Notes under the pieces: model-generated
Seen by the model: the letters and a program-made list of their open reading frames with translations, nothing else
What the model was told of the DNA's origin: nothing
The model's database searches: none
Shown here: positions 32,766 through 40,626 of the stretch, piece by piece
How the letters are laid out: every line of letters begins with the position of its first letter
Position numbering within the stretch: position 1 is the stretch's first letter
Assembly: GCF_002904295.1 (NCBI RefSeq)
Contig: NZ_PPHG01000007.1
Location: 62,001 to 126,000, forward strand
Direction: 5' to 3'
Origin: Amycolatopsis sp. CA-128772
Lineage (GTDB): Bacteria > Actinomycetota > Actinomycetes > Mycobacteriales > Pseudonocardiaceae
Length of the DNA stretch: 64,000 nt
Program-made: the position numbers and the translations under genes

Positions 32766-32794
32766 CACCACTACACGCAAAGGAGTTTGCCGTT

Positions 32795-33091
32795 ATGGCT
32801 GCGATCGTTCACCGCTGCGCCTGCGGGCACCTCGACCACGTCCACCACACCAACCCGACCAAAGACGACACCCGCCCCTGCTACCTGTGCGGCTGCGCCG
32901 ACGCCGACCCCGGCGCCCCCGAGGTGATCCCGACCTGGCGCGCGGCCACCCCGACCGCGCAGGCACTGCCCGACCCCGCCCTGATCGAGCCCGGCACCCT
33001 CGACGGCCCCGGGCTGGGACGGCTGTGTGACTGCGAAGCCTGCTGGAGCCTCTACCGCACCACCGGCGACGCGGCGGGACGGGCCGCCTGA
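32795..33091 (+). CDS. Cys-rich zinc-binding-like protein (98 aa)
   Basis: Ribosome site AAAGGAG. Metal-like clusters: CACGHLDHVHH at the N-terminus, CYLCGCADAD in the middle and CDCEACW near the end, giving two probable zinc sites. Its last base is the first base of the next start (TGATG). No named family; likely a nucleic-acid or protein adaptor in the replication region. Confidence 0.55.
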   Translation: MAAIVHRCACGHLDHVHHTNPTKDDTRPCYLCGCADADPGAPEVIPTWRAATPTAQALPDPALIEPGTLDGPGLGRLCDCEACWSLYRTTGDAAGRAA

Positions 33092-33864
33092 TGACACCAC
33101 CGCAGGAAAGGACCGATGCGCGCCCCACCACCCCGTTGCCGTCGCAGGACACGAGCGTGCGGGTGCTGGAGCTGGCGATCTCCGGCGGGCTGCTGCCCGT
33201 CCTGGCCCAGGACACCGCCATCCCCGGTGTCGTGCTCACCCCGCACGTGACCGGCAAGCCGTTGCGGTTCACCGGAGATTGGGTGCTCACGCACGCCGCC
33301 AGCGGGATGCAGCTGACGCTGCCGGGCTGCCACGCCCACATGATCGAGGCGATCGAGTGGCTGGCGCGGCGGGCGGGGCTGGACTGGAACCGGCCGCTGG
33401 AGGCCGTCCGCGCCGATGACGCCCTCAAGATTGCGCACGGGGAACTGAACCTCGCGCTGTGGCGGGCGCGGGAGGAGCGGGAGCCGCTGGTGACCGCGCG
33501 GGGGTCGTGGGTGGTGTGGCCGCCGCGGTGGCGGATCCGCTACCGCGGCCGTGTCTCCGCCGCCACCTACGACTCCTGGGACGACGCCGCACGGCGGGCC
33601 GCGTACGCGCTCACCGAACCGGATGAGGCGCTGCACCTGCACCCCGATGCCGAGATCGTCCGCGACACCCGCCCGCCCGGGTGGGGGCTGCGGTGCGCCT
33701 CGATCCACTGCCACGACAGCCACTTCCTCGCCGACTGGGCCGACGGGTGCGGCCCGGTGATGGGACCGCGGGCGCAACTGGCCGCCGACGCGGCAGAAGA
33801 AGGCTGGCGGGACTGCGGGGCAGGCACCTGGACATGCCCCGAGTGCAGCCGCCGCTACCACTGA
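33091..33864 (+). CDS. Hypothetical protein with C-terminal zinc ribbon (257 aa)
   Basis: The N-terminal half is alpha/beta; ARGSWVVWPPRWRIRYRGRV is a strand-rich centre. The C-terminus has RCASIHCHDSHFLADWADGC and TWTCPECSRRYH, a Cys4-like ribbon. Coupled to the Cys-rich gene by TGATG overlap. Function unknown; the ribbon suggests nucleic-acid or protein contacts. Confidence 0.5.
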   Translation: MTPPQERTDARPTTPLPSQDTSVRVLELAISGGLLPVLAQDTAIPGVVLTPHVTGKPLRFTGDWVLTHAASGMQLTLPGCHAHMIEAIEWLARRAGLDWNRPLEAVRADDALKIAHGELNLALWRAREEREPLVTARGSWVVWPPRWRIRYRGRVSAATYDSWDDAARRAAYALTEPDEALHLHPDAEIVRDTRPPGWGLRCASIHCHDSHFLADWADGCGPVMGPRAQLAADAAEEGWRDCGAGTWTCPECSRRYH

Positions 33865-33889
33865 CCCGGCAACGAAAGGAACCCCCGCG

Positions 33890-34063
33890 ATGAAGATCCG
33901 GATCGTGGGCGCCCGCACCGAAACCGCCGACGCGGTCAAGGTGCTGCGCCTGGCGTTCGACGTGCTGGAGGTCTCCGACTTCCGCTCCAACCGCGGTGAC
34001 TCCCGCCTCGGGCGGGTCTACGTCGAAGCCAACCCGCCGGCCGACCCCAAACCCTGCACCTGA
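33890..34063 (+). CDS. Small protein (57 aa)
   Basis: Begins MKIRIVGARTETADAVKVLR and has a strand-helix-strand plan ending VYVEANPPADP. The start has CGAAAGGAACCCCCGCG upstream, nearly the same leader as before traB (CGAAAGGCACCCCCGCG), which supports real translation. Function unknown. Confidence 0.55.
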   Translation: MKIRIVGARTETADAVKVLRLAFDVLEVSDFRSNRGDSRLGRVYVEANPPADPKPCT

Positions 34064-34083
34064 CCCGACCACACCGAAACCCC

Positions 34084-34133
34084 AGACGGCGCGAGGGCCG
34101 GACACCCCGGGGTGTCCGGCCCTCGCGCCGTCT
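34084..34133. terminator. Spacer-free 50-bp perfect palindrome
   Basis: Two 25-base arms (34084-34108, AGACGGCGCG..., and 34109-34133) are exact reverse complements with no spacer. It is located between two genes 20-30 bases from each. It most likely acts as a bidirectional terminator, but the length and perfection also allow cruciform extrusion. Confidence 0.7.
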
Positions 34134-34161
34134 CCACACCCACGAAAGGCCAGCCACGCCC

Positions 34162-34563
34162 ATGAACACCACGCACCCGACCAACTGGCACGCCACCACC
34201 GCACCCACCGCGGTCCCGCACGCCACCGCGGTGGTGCTGGCGCAAGTCGCCGGCCGACGCCGCGAACAGGACAAGGTCTTCGGCGAGCAGAACCACCCCG
34301 ACGGCACCGGCCCCGACGTCACCCTGACCGGGCTGGCCCGCCGCGCGGCGGACGCCGCCTGGGCCGCGCGGTTCACCACCGAGATGGCCCGCGCCGAAGA
34401 CCGGCTGACCTGGCTGCACATCCTGCGCGAAGAGGTCTACGAAGCCCTCGCCGAAGCCGACCCCCAGGCGCTGCGGGATGAGCTTCTCGATGTCGCCGCC
34501 ACCGCGGTGGTCTGGATCGAAGCCATCGACCGCCGTCGCGCCCGACCGGGAGGACGTGGCTGA
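34162..34563 (+). CDS. MazG-like NTP pyrophosphohydrolase-type protein
   Basis: 133 residues. WLHILREEVYEALAEAD followed by ALRDELLDVAATAV gives the all-alpha NTP-pyrophosphatase signature EExxE (90-94), twelve residues, ExxD (107-110). The N-terminal GEQNHPDGTG is typical of actinophage and AICE versions. Such enzymes hydrolyse (d)NTPs and may adjust the nucleotide pool for element replication. It ends in a TGATG overlap with the PAPS-reductase-like gene. Confidence 0.65.
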   Translation: MNTTHPTNWHATTAPTAVPHATAVVLAQVAGRRREQDKVFGEQNHPDGTGPDVTLTGLARRAADAAWAARFTTEMARAEDRLTWLHILREEVYEALAEADPQALRDELLDVAATAVVWIEAIDRRRARPGGRG

Positions 34564-35456
34564 TGCGGTGCCTGTCCTACGGCGGGGGCCAGCAGTCCAC
34601 CGCGCTGCTGGTGCTGGCCGCGACCGGGCGCCTGGCGCTGGATGCGGTGCTGTTCGCCAACGTCGGCGACGACTCCGAGCATCCCGGCACGCTGGCCTAC
34701 GTCCGCGACCTCGCCACCCCGTGGGCGGCCGAGCATGGCCTGACCGTCACCACGCTGAACCGGCATCGCCGTGACGGCACAGTGGAGACGCTGTTCGGGC
34801 GGCTGACCAAGCCGGGGTCGCGGTCGCTGCCGATCCCGGTGCGGATGTCGAACGGGGCACCCGGCACCCGCTCCTGTACCGCGGACTTCAAGATCCGGGT
34901 GATCGGCAAGTGGCTCAAGGCCCACGGCGCCACCGCCGACACTCCGGCGACGGTGGCGATCGGGATCAGCCTGGAGGAGATCCACCGCGCCAACACCCGC
35001 CGGGTCGAGCCGTATGAGCGGATCATCTACCCGCTGCTGGAACTGGGGATGCGCCGGGCCGACTGCGCCACCTTGGTGGCTGCACAGCCGTTGTCGACGG
35101 CGATGGCCGAGCGTGCCCGCGCCACCGTCGCCGACCAGCACCCGGACGTGCGGCGGCAACTCCTGCGCAGCGGCTTCACCCGACTGCCGGTGCCGCCGAA
35201 GTCGTCGTGCTGGTTCTGCCCGTTCCACCGGCTGTCCACGTGGGCGGCGATGCGGGCCGAAGAACCCGAGCTGTTCGAGCGCTCCTGCGAGCTGGAGGAC
35301 CTGCTCAACGCCCGGCGCGCCGCCTTGGGCAAGGACCCGGTCTACCTCACCCGCACCGGCCGGCCGCTGCGGGTGGCCGTCGACCCCGGGGTTCAGCTGC
35401 TCCCGTTCGCCGGCGACGGCGACGGCAGCTGCGACTCCGGCTGGTGCATGACCTGA
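34563..35456 (+). CDS. PAPS-reductase/DndC-like PP-loop protein
   Basis: 297 residues. The PP-loop SYGGGQQST (5-13) opens an adenine-nucleotide alpha-hydrolase fold; RSCTADFK (103-110) and KSSCWFCPFHRLS (about 214-226) supply cysteines as in PAPS-reductase-like proteins that bind an FeS cluster or zinc. Relatives in DNA phosphorothioation (DndC) and in phages use ATP to activate substrates. No other dnd genes are present. It is sandwiched between a MazG-like gene and a DNA methyltransferase, so a role in nucleotide or base modification is plausible but not shown. Confidence 0.7.
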   Translation: MRCLSYGGGQQSTALLVLAATGRLALDAVLFANVGDDSEHPGTLAYVRDLATPWAAEHGLTVTTLNRHRRDGTVETLFGRLTKPGSRSLPIPVRMSNGAPGTRSCTADFKIRVIGKWLKAHGATADTPATVAIGISLEEIHRANTRRVEPYERIIYPLLELGMRRADCATLVAAQPLSTAMAERARATVADQHPDVRRQLLRSGFTRLPVPPKSSCWFCPFHRLSTWAAMRAEEPELFERSCELEDLLNARRAALGKDPVYLTRTGRPLRVAVDPGVQLLPFAGDGDGSCDSGWCMT

Positions 35457-35473
35457 AAGGACGTGACCTCGCG

Positions 35474-37096
35474 ATGACCATCACCACCTATCACGAGTTC
35501 GCCGGGTTCGGCGGTGACACCACCGGCGTGCTGGCCGTGCCCGGCACCACCGGCGTGCTGGCCGCCAACCACAACCCGGACGCGATCGCCACCCACGCCT
35601 ACAACCACCCGGGCATGGACCACTACGAAGGCGACATCGCCAAAGCTGACATCGGCAAGTTTCCGCGGGTGGACTTCTTCTGGGCTTCGCCGTCGTGTCC
35701 GCCGTGGACCGACGCCCGCGGCGTGAAACGCGACTTCGACCAGAGCACGCAGGGGGTGCTGTTCGACCCGAAGACCGGGCCGAAGGCGACCGACCCGTCC
35801 GTGGCCCGTGCCCGCGCGCTGATGGAGGAAGTGCCGCGGTACCTGCAGGCCATGCGCCGCCGTGGCCGGCCGGTGCTGGGCGGCGTGGTGGAGAACGTCG
35901 TGCAGGTGGTCAAGTGGGACCAGTTCAAGCGCTGGCGCGGTGAGATCGAAGCCGAGGGTTACCGGACGAAGCTGATCGCCCTCAACGCCATGCACGTCAC
36001 CGGCCCGCGGCTGGGCAAGGTCGCGCAGTCGCGGAACCGGTTCTTCCTCGGCTACTGGCTGGAGGCGCTCGGGCGGGACCCGGACTGGGACAAGTGGCTG
36101 CGCCCGCGCGCCTACTGCCCGGACTGCGACGCGTGGGTGGCCGCGGTACAGGCGTTCAAGAAACCCGCGCGCGTGCCCGGCACCGAGATGGGCGTCTACG
36201 GCATCCGCCACGGCCAGTACGTCTACCGCTGCCCCAACCGCTCCTGCCGCCAGCGGATCATCGAACCCGCCGTGCTCCCCGCCTCGACCATCATCGACTG
36301 GAGCATCGACCCCGGCCAGCGCATCGGCGAACGCGTGGACAAAACCGGCCGCCCGGACCCGCTGGAGCAGTCCACCATCGACCGGATCGCAGCCGGGCTG
36401 GCCCGCCACGTCGGCGCGCTGCTGGCGCCGGCGGGCGGCACCTGGCGCCAGCACGCCACCTCGCTGGAGATGCCGCTGCCCACGCGGACCACGCGGGAGA
36501 GCGACGGGCTGGTGTGCCCGCCGCTGCTGGTCTCGTGCGCGGCGCGGGCCGGGGTCGACACCGCCACCCACATCGGGCAGCCGATGCGGACACAGACCTG
36601 CCGCCGCGAAACCGCGATCGTCATCCCGCCGTTCATCTCGCTGCAACGCGGCGGCGGGTCGGCCACCGCCGCCTACCCGCTCGACGGCCCGATCCCCACC
36701 GTGTCGGCCCAGGGCAATCACCACGGCCTGGTCGGCCCGCCTGCCGGGGAGGAGCTGGCGCTGTTGGTGGCCTACTACGGCAACGGCGGCACCCAGCTCA
36801 CCGACCGGCCGGTGGGGACGCTGACCACCCGGGACCGCTACGGCCTGCTCGGGCACCCCGCCACACCCACCACGCCGCCGCCGGTGGAGGCGTGCACGTT
36901 CCGGATGCTCGACCCGCACGAGATCGCCGCCGGGATGGGCTTCCCCGCCAGCTACCGCGTCCCGCCGTTGGTGGCCAAGTCCAAGCGCAAGCAGGTCCGC
37001 GGCTGGGGCAACGCCGTCCCGCCCGCGATGGCCGAAGTCCTCGCCTCAGCCCTGATCGAGGCGTTCTCCGGCGAGCCGCTGGAGCCTGCGGCGTGA
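35474..37096 (+). CDS. DNA (cytosine-5) methyltransferase of the AICE
   Basis: 540 residues, ATG after GAAAGGACG. Motif I EFAGFGGDTTGV (8-19), the catalytic-loop region SPSCPPWTDARG (73-84; its Cys is the presumed nucleophile), motif VI VENVVQ (138-143) and motif X GWGNAVPPAM (about 510-519). Between them a CPDCDAW...CPNRSC insert (about 214-260) looks like a zinc ribbon, probably part of a target-recognition region. No cognate restriction enzyme gene is adjacent, so it likely protects the element from host restriction. Target sequence unknown. Confidence 0.85.
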   Translation: MTITTYHEFAGFGGDTTGVLAVPGTTGVLAANHNPDAIATHAYNHPGMDHYEGDIAKADIGKFPRVDFFWASPSCPPWTDARGVKRDFDQSTQGVLFDPKTGPKATDPSVARARALMEEVPRYLQAMRRRGRPVLGGVVENVVQVVKWDQFKRWRGEIEAEGYRTKLIALNAMHVTGPRLGKVAQSRNRFFLGYWLEALGRDPDWDKWLRPRAYCPDCDAWVAAVQAFKKPARVPGTEMGVYGIRHGQYVYRCPNRSCRQRIIEPAVLPASTIIDWSIDPGQRIGERVDKTGRPDPLEQSTIDRIAAGLARHVGALLAPAGGTWRQHATSLEMPLPTRTTRESDGLVCPPLLVSCAARAGVDTATHIGQPMRTQTCRRETAIVIPPFISLQRGGGSATAAYPLDGPIPTVSAQGNHHGLVGPPAGEELALLVAYYGNGGTQLTDRPVGTLTTRDRYGLLGHPATPTTPPPVEACTFRMLDPHEIAAGMGFPASYRVPPLVAKSKRKQVRGWGNAVPPAMAEVLASALIEAFSGEPLEPAA

Positions 37097-37154
37097 CCGG
37101 TGCGGGGACGCCCGCGCAGCACCACCCGAACGCACGACCCGAGGGAGCTTTGTC

Positions 37155-38504
37155 ATGCCGGATCTGGACACCGCGTTGTCGGCCATCGACGCCGCCATCG
37201 CCGACCCCCAGGGCGACACCCGCACGGTCTGCGGACACTGCGGGACGGCGCTGGCCGGGTCGCCCTCCGACGACTTCTGTACCGAGGACTGCCAAACCGC
37301 GTGGCTGGCCGAGCACGCGGCCGGCCCCGATCCCGTTGACAACGGCGCGAGCCCGGACCGGAACCTGGTCGAGGGAGACCCGGCCCGGCCGATGCCCTAC
37401 ATGCCCGCGCCGCCACCGCCTCCGAGCGGGGCGCAGATCCTGGACAAGGTGTCCGCGTTCGTGTCCCGGTTCAACGTGTTCCCGTCCGAGCACTGCGCCG
37501 CCACGCTGGCGCTGTGGTACGCCCACACCCACGCCGCCGAACACTTCTACGTCACCCCGCGCCTGATCCTGGACTCCGCCGAACCCGGCAGCGGCAAAAC
37601 CCGGGTCCTGGAAGTCGCGCAGTTCCTGGTGCGATCGGCGGAAATGACGCTCTCGGCCACCACCGCCGCGCTGTTCCGGCTGGTGTCCGACGGGCCGATC
37701 ACCATCCTGTTCGACGAAGTGGACGCCATCTTCAACCCCGCGAAAGGAGGCAACACCGAAGACCTGCGCGCCATGCTCAACGCCGGATACAAACGCTCGG
37801 CCACCATCCCGCGCTGCGTCGGCGACGCCCGCGCCATGAAGGTCGAGCGGTTCAAGGTCTACGCCCCGGTGGCGCTGGCAGGGATCGCCGGGCACATGCC
37901 CGACACCATCACCACCCGCGCCATCACCTTCCACATGCGCCGCCGCGCCCCCGGCGAAACCGTCGAACCGTTCAAAGAACGCGTCGTGGAACGCCAGGCC
38001 GCGCCGCTGCGGGACAAGCTCGCCGCCTGGGTCGCCAGCGTCGGCAACCAGGTCGGCGACGCTGAACCGGACATGCCCGAGGGCGTCACCGACCGGGCCG
38101 CGGAGATCTGGGAACCGCTGCTGGCGATCGCCGACGCCGCGGGCGAGCACTGGCCGGCCACCGCCCGCGCCGCGTGCGCGTATTTCGTGGCCAGCAACAG
38201 CAACCGGGGCGGCAGTTTCGGTATCCAGCTGCTCGCCGACATGCGGCGGATCTTCACCGAACGCAACACCGACCGGTTGCCGTCCACGTTCATCATCGCC
38301 GAACTGCTGGAAATGGAGGAATCCGACTGGACCGACGTAAAAGGAAAACCGCTCAACCCTCGCATGATGGCCAAGGAACTCGCGCGCTACGACGTCAAGC
38401 CAACCACGTTCAAGTACGACGGCGACAGCGTCAAGGGCTACACCACCACCGGTGAGACCGGCCTGGCCGACGCCTGGAGCCGCTACCTGCCCACCACCGG
38501 CTGA
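37155..38504 (+). CDS. DUF3631-type replication ATPase of the AICE
   Basis: 449 residues. A zinc-finger-like CGHCGTALAGSPSDDFCTED is at about 26-46, then a Pro-rich linker. The ATPase core has Walker A SAEPGSGKTR (about 141-150) and Walker B ITILFDEVDAIF (about 183-194). The C-terminus (DVKGKPLNPRMMAKELARYD) is the winged-helix-like end seen in DUF3631 proteins. These act with a prim-pol as replication helicase or initiator in AICEs and phage-like elements. The gene is immediately followed by a dense, symmetric iteron array, its likely target. Confidence 0.8.
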   Translation: MPDLDTALSAIDAAIADPQGDTRTVCGHCGTALAGSPSDDFCTEDCQTAWLAEHAAGPDPVDNGASPDRNLVEGDPARPMPYMPAPPPPPSGAQILDKVSAFVSRFNVFPSEHCAATLALWYAHTHAAEHFYVTPRLILDSAEPGSGKTRVLEVAQFLVRSAEMTLSATTAALFRLVSDGPITILFDEVDAIFNPAKGGNTEDLRAMLNAGYKRSATIPRCVGDARAMKVERFKVYAPVALAGIAGHMPDTITTRAITFHMRRRAPGETVEPFKERVVERQAAPLRDKLAAWVASVGNQVGDAEPDMPEGVTDRAAEIWEPLLAIADAAGEHWPATARAACAYFVASNSNRGGSFGIQLLADMRRIFTERNTDRLPSTFIIAELLEMEESDWTDVKGKPLNPRMMAKELARYDVKPTTFKYDGDSVKGYTTTGETGLADAWSRYLPTTG

Positions 38505-38511
38505 CAGTGTC

Positions 38512-38730
38512 GGTAACTGCGGTAACTGCGGTAACCGCGCAGGTCAGACGGTTACCGATCCGAACGCGGTTACCGATGGATCGGTAACCGGGACGCGTGG
38601 TCGGTTTGTCCGGTTACCGATCCATCGGTAACCGGGGCACCCATCGGTAACCGCCTGACCAGGCAAGTTACCGCAGTTACCGCAGTTACCCCACCTGCCA
38701 GCCTTCCTGACGCCCCCGCATCGGTAACCC
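38512..38730. other. Candidate replication origin: symmetric GGTAAC iteron array
   Basis: Thirteen GGTAAC/GTTACC copies. Left edge: three tandem 9-mers GGTAACTGC (38512-38535). Right edge: the exact mirror image (38667-38690). Inside: GGTTACCGAT (38550) mirrored by ATCGGTAACC (38643), and two palindromes with 10-bp arms and 2-bp spacers (38568-38589 and 38612-38633). Everything is symmetric about 38601 within one base. One further copy lies at 38720. It fills the 302-bp gap between the replication ATPase gene and xis. Initiator-binding origin is the natural reading. Confidence 0.75.
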
Positions 38731-38806
38731 GCGCGCCGCCCACTCGGCCGGTCGTCGACCCGGCCAGCTCGTCATGCCCGCCCTGCGGGCGTTTGGAGGA
38801 AATCCG

Positions 38807-39109
38807 ATGGCTACCGCCAATGAGATTGCCATACTCGTTGCCACTCTCGCCCAGCTCGCCGAACGCCTCGCCACGAGCGAGCCGGAAACCGGCCGACCGG
38901 AACCACGGCCGATGCCCCCGCGTGTCCTGTTCACTATGGAAGAGGCTGCCGAGCAACTTCGCATCGGCCGCACGAACGCATATCGACTGGTCCGGACCGG
39001 AGAACTCGAATCGGTACAGATCGGTCGACGTCGGCTCGTTCACGTCGACGCAATCAAGGACTACGCGGCTCGTTTGGTCGCCGAAGCCAGTCGTAAAAAC
39101 GCCGCCTGA
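38807..39109 (+). CDS. xis: Excisionase (helix-turn-helix, Xis)
   Basis: 100 residues, ATG after TTGGAGGAAA. The C-terminal half is a MerR-like winged helix of the excisionase type: FTMEEAAEQLRIGRTNAYRL then VRTGELESVQIGRRRLVHVD. It lies 14 bases before int, the standard AICE order. It should bind near attR and direct the integrase towards excision. Confidence 0.88.
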   Translation: MATANEIAILVATLAQLAERLATSEPETGRPEPRPMPPRVLFTMEEAAEQLRIGRTNAYRLVRTGELESVQIGRRRLVHVDAIKDYAARLVAEASRKNAA

Positions 39110-39123
39110 GGGGAGAACATTCA

Positions 39124-40482
39124 ATGGCAAGGAAGAAGCGTCCTGAGGGTACGCGCGCCCCGAATGGCACGAGCAGCGTCTACTTCAGCGAGACGGATGG
39201 TCACTGGCACGGCCGCGTGACGGTCGGCCGTAAGGACAACGGGAAACCGGACCGCCGTCACACCATGTCCAAGGACGAAACCAAGGTTCGGAACAAGGTG
39301 CGCGAGTGGGAGAACGAGCGCGACGAAGGACGCGTTCGCAAGGCCGGGCAGAACTGGACGGTCGAGACGTGGCTGAACCACTGGCTGTACGAAATCATGG
39401 CCCCGCCGACCATCACGGAGAACGCGTGGGAAGCATACGAGGTGGCGTGCCGAGTCCACCTCATTCCGGGCGTCGGCGCACACCGCCTCCAGCGTTCTCA
39501 TGCGGACGACAAGTTGGAACCCGACCACCTGGAAAAGCTCTACCGGAAGATGATGCGTGAGGGTTCCGCCGCCGGGCGAGTGCACCAGGTGCACCGAACG
39601 ATCCGTACCGCGCTCAAGGAGGCGAAGAAACGCAAGATCATCACGGACAGCCCGGCCGAACTGGCTCGCGCCCCGAAGGTGGAGGAGCAGGACTACGAGC
39701 CGTACGACGTCGACGAGATCCAGCGCATTCTCGAAACGGCCAATCGCCGACGCAACAGCGCTCGCTGGGCTATTGCACTGGCACTGGGACTCCGCCAGGG
39801 CGAGGCGCTGGGAATCCAGTGGCCGGACGTGAACTGGGACCGCTGGGACCGCCCGTGCAAGAAGCACAAGTCGCCGTTCTGCGCCAAGTGCTTCGAGTGC
39901 CACTCACCCGAAATCGGCGTGCGACGGAACCGGCTCCGGCCGAAGTACAAGCATGGTTGCTCGAAGCCATGCGGCCGGAAGTTCGCCGGGTACTGCCCGC
40001 AGCGTGTCTCGACTCGCCGGGAAACCGCGCCCACGAAGTCGCGGGCCGGTAAGCGGTACATCGGGCTGCCCAAGCAGCTCGCGCTGCTTCTGGTGCGGCA
40101 CCTGGCGGCTCAGGCCCAGGAACGCGCGCTGGCGGCCGACCTCTGGGAGGAGACCGGCTACGTCTTCACCAAGCCGACCGGGCAGCCGCTCGTGCCCAAC
40201 ACCGACTACCACCACTGGAAGGAGCTGCTGCGGGAGGCCAAGGTGGGAGAGCGGCGGCTTCACGACGCCCGGCACACCGCCGCGACCGTTCTCCTGCTGC
40301 TGGAGGTCCCCGAGCGGACCGTCATGTCCATCATGGGGTGGTCCAGCACGGCCATGGCCGCGAGGTACCAGCACGTGACCGACCGCATCAGGCGGGGCGT
40401 GGCCGGCCGGGTCGACGGGCTGATCTGGGCAGCGCCGGACGACGTGGCGGACGACGGCGACGAGACGCCGGAGGTGGCCTGA
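39124..40482 (+). CDS. int: Tyrosine site-specific integrase
   Basis: 452 residues with GAGGGGAGAA upstream. An N-terminal arm-binding domain (about 15-75), a core-binding SAM-like domain (about 80-185), then the catalytic domain: Arg in LGLRQGEALG (about 222), HDARHTAAT (about 380), MGWSS and the nucleophile Tyr in ARYQHV (about 414). Between the first Arg and the His box is a Cys/His-rich insert (about 245-296: CKKHKSPFCAKCFECH, then HGCSKPCGRKFAGYC) that looks like two zinc knuckles. It recombines attP with the tRNA-Ser gene; attR lies 90 bp downstream. Confidence 0.93.
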   Translation: MARKKRPEGTRAPNGTSSVYFSETDGHWHGRVTVGRKDNGKPDRRHTMSKDETKVRNKVREWENERDEGRVRKAGQNWTVETWLNHWLYEIMAPPTITENAWEAYEVACRVHLIPGVGAHRLQRSHADDKLEPDHLEKLYRKMMREGSAAGRVHQVHRTIRTALKEAKKRKIITDSPAELARAPKVEEQDYEPYDVDEIQRILETANRRRNSARWAIALALGLRQGEALGIQWPDVNWDRWDRPCKKHKSPFCAKCFECHSPEIGVRRNRLRPKYKHGCSKPCGRKFAGYCPQRVSTRRETAPTKSRAGKRYIGLPKQLALLLVRHLAAQAQERALAADLWEETGYVFTKPTGQPLVPNTDYHHWKELLREAKVGERRLHDARHTAATVLLLLEVPERTVMSIMGWSSTAMAARYQHVTDRIRRGVAGRVDGLIWAAPDDVADDGDETPEVA

Positions 40483-40492
40483 CCAGGGCTAA

Positions 40493-40515
40493 ATGAGACT
40501 AGAACTGAGACTAAG
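40493..40515 (+). repeat. Putative integrase arm-type site, right
   Basis: Same 23-bp double TGAGACTA block as at 13321-13343 with one mismatch, starting 10 bases after the int stop codon and 56 bp from the attR core. It supports the assignment of both as arm-binding sites. Confidence 0.65.
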
Positions 40516-40519
40516 ACGG

Positions 40520-40558
40520 AAAACGCCGGGTGTCCCAAAGCGAGGCACCCGGCGTTTT
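40520..40558. terminator. Bidirectional terminator between int and tRNA-Ser
   Basis: Perfect 13-bp stem (AAAACGCCGGGTG with its complement, so T-runs appear on both strands), 13-base loop. It serves int from the left and the tRNA from the right: the element supplies the interrupted tRNA with a replacement terminator. Confidence 0.85.
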
Positions 40559-40571
40559 GCCTGGTGAAACG

Positions 40572-40626
40572 GCGGAGGATACAGGATTCGAACCTGCGAG
40601 GGCGTGAACCCAACACGCTTTCCAAG
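40572..40626 (-). repeat. attR: 55-bp core repeat within tRNA-Ser
   Basis: Identical to 13173-13227. It spans the tRNA from the anticodon loop to just past the discriminator base. The element restored the 3' part of the gene when it integrated, leaving the tRNA intact. Confidence 0.95.

Larger units (their letters stand above)
13173..40626. mobile_element. Integrated actinomycete integrative and conjugative element (AICE), about 27.4 kb
   Basis: Bounded by identical 55-bp direct repeats (13173-13227 and 40572-40626) that correspond to the tRNA-Ser(GGA) 3' part. It has the full AICE toolkit: tyrosine integrase and excisionase next to attR, a TraB-like FtsK translocase, several small membrane spread-type proteins, a GntR repressor, a NUDIX hydrolase, SSB, primase-polymerase and a DUF3631-type replication ATPase with an iteron array. 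No relaxase or type IV secretion genes are seen, as expected for double-stranded DNA transfer by TraB. All parts look intact, so excision and transfer are plausible. Base composition falls sharply at about 14300-17640 (cargo). Confidence 0.93.

Noticed and set aside
34563..35456. DNA phosphorothioation (dnd) locus
   Set aside because: Only a DndC-like PP-loop protein is present; dndA, B, D and E are absent, so no such system is claimed.
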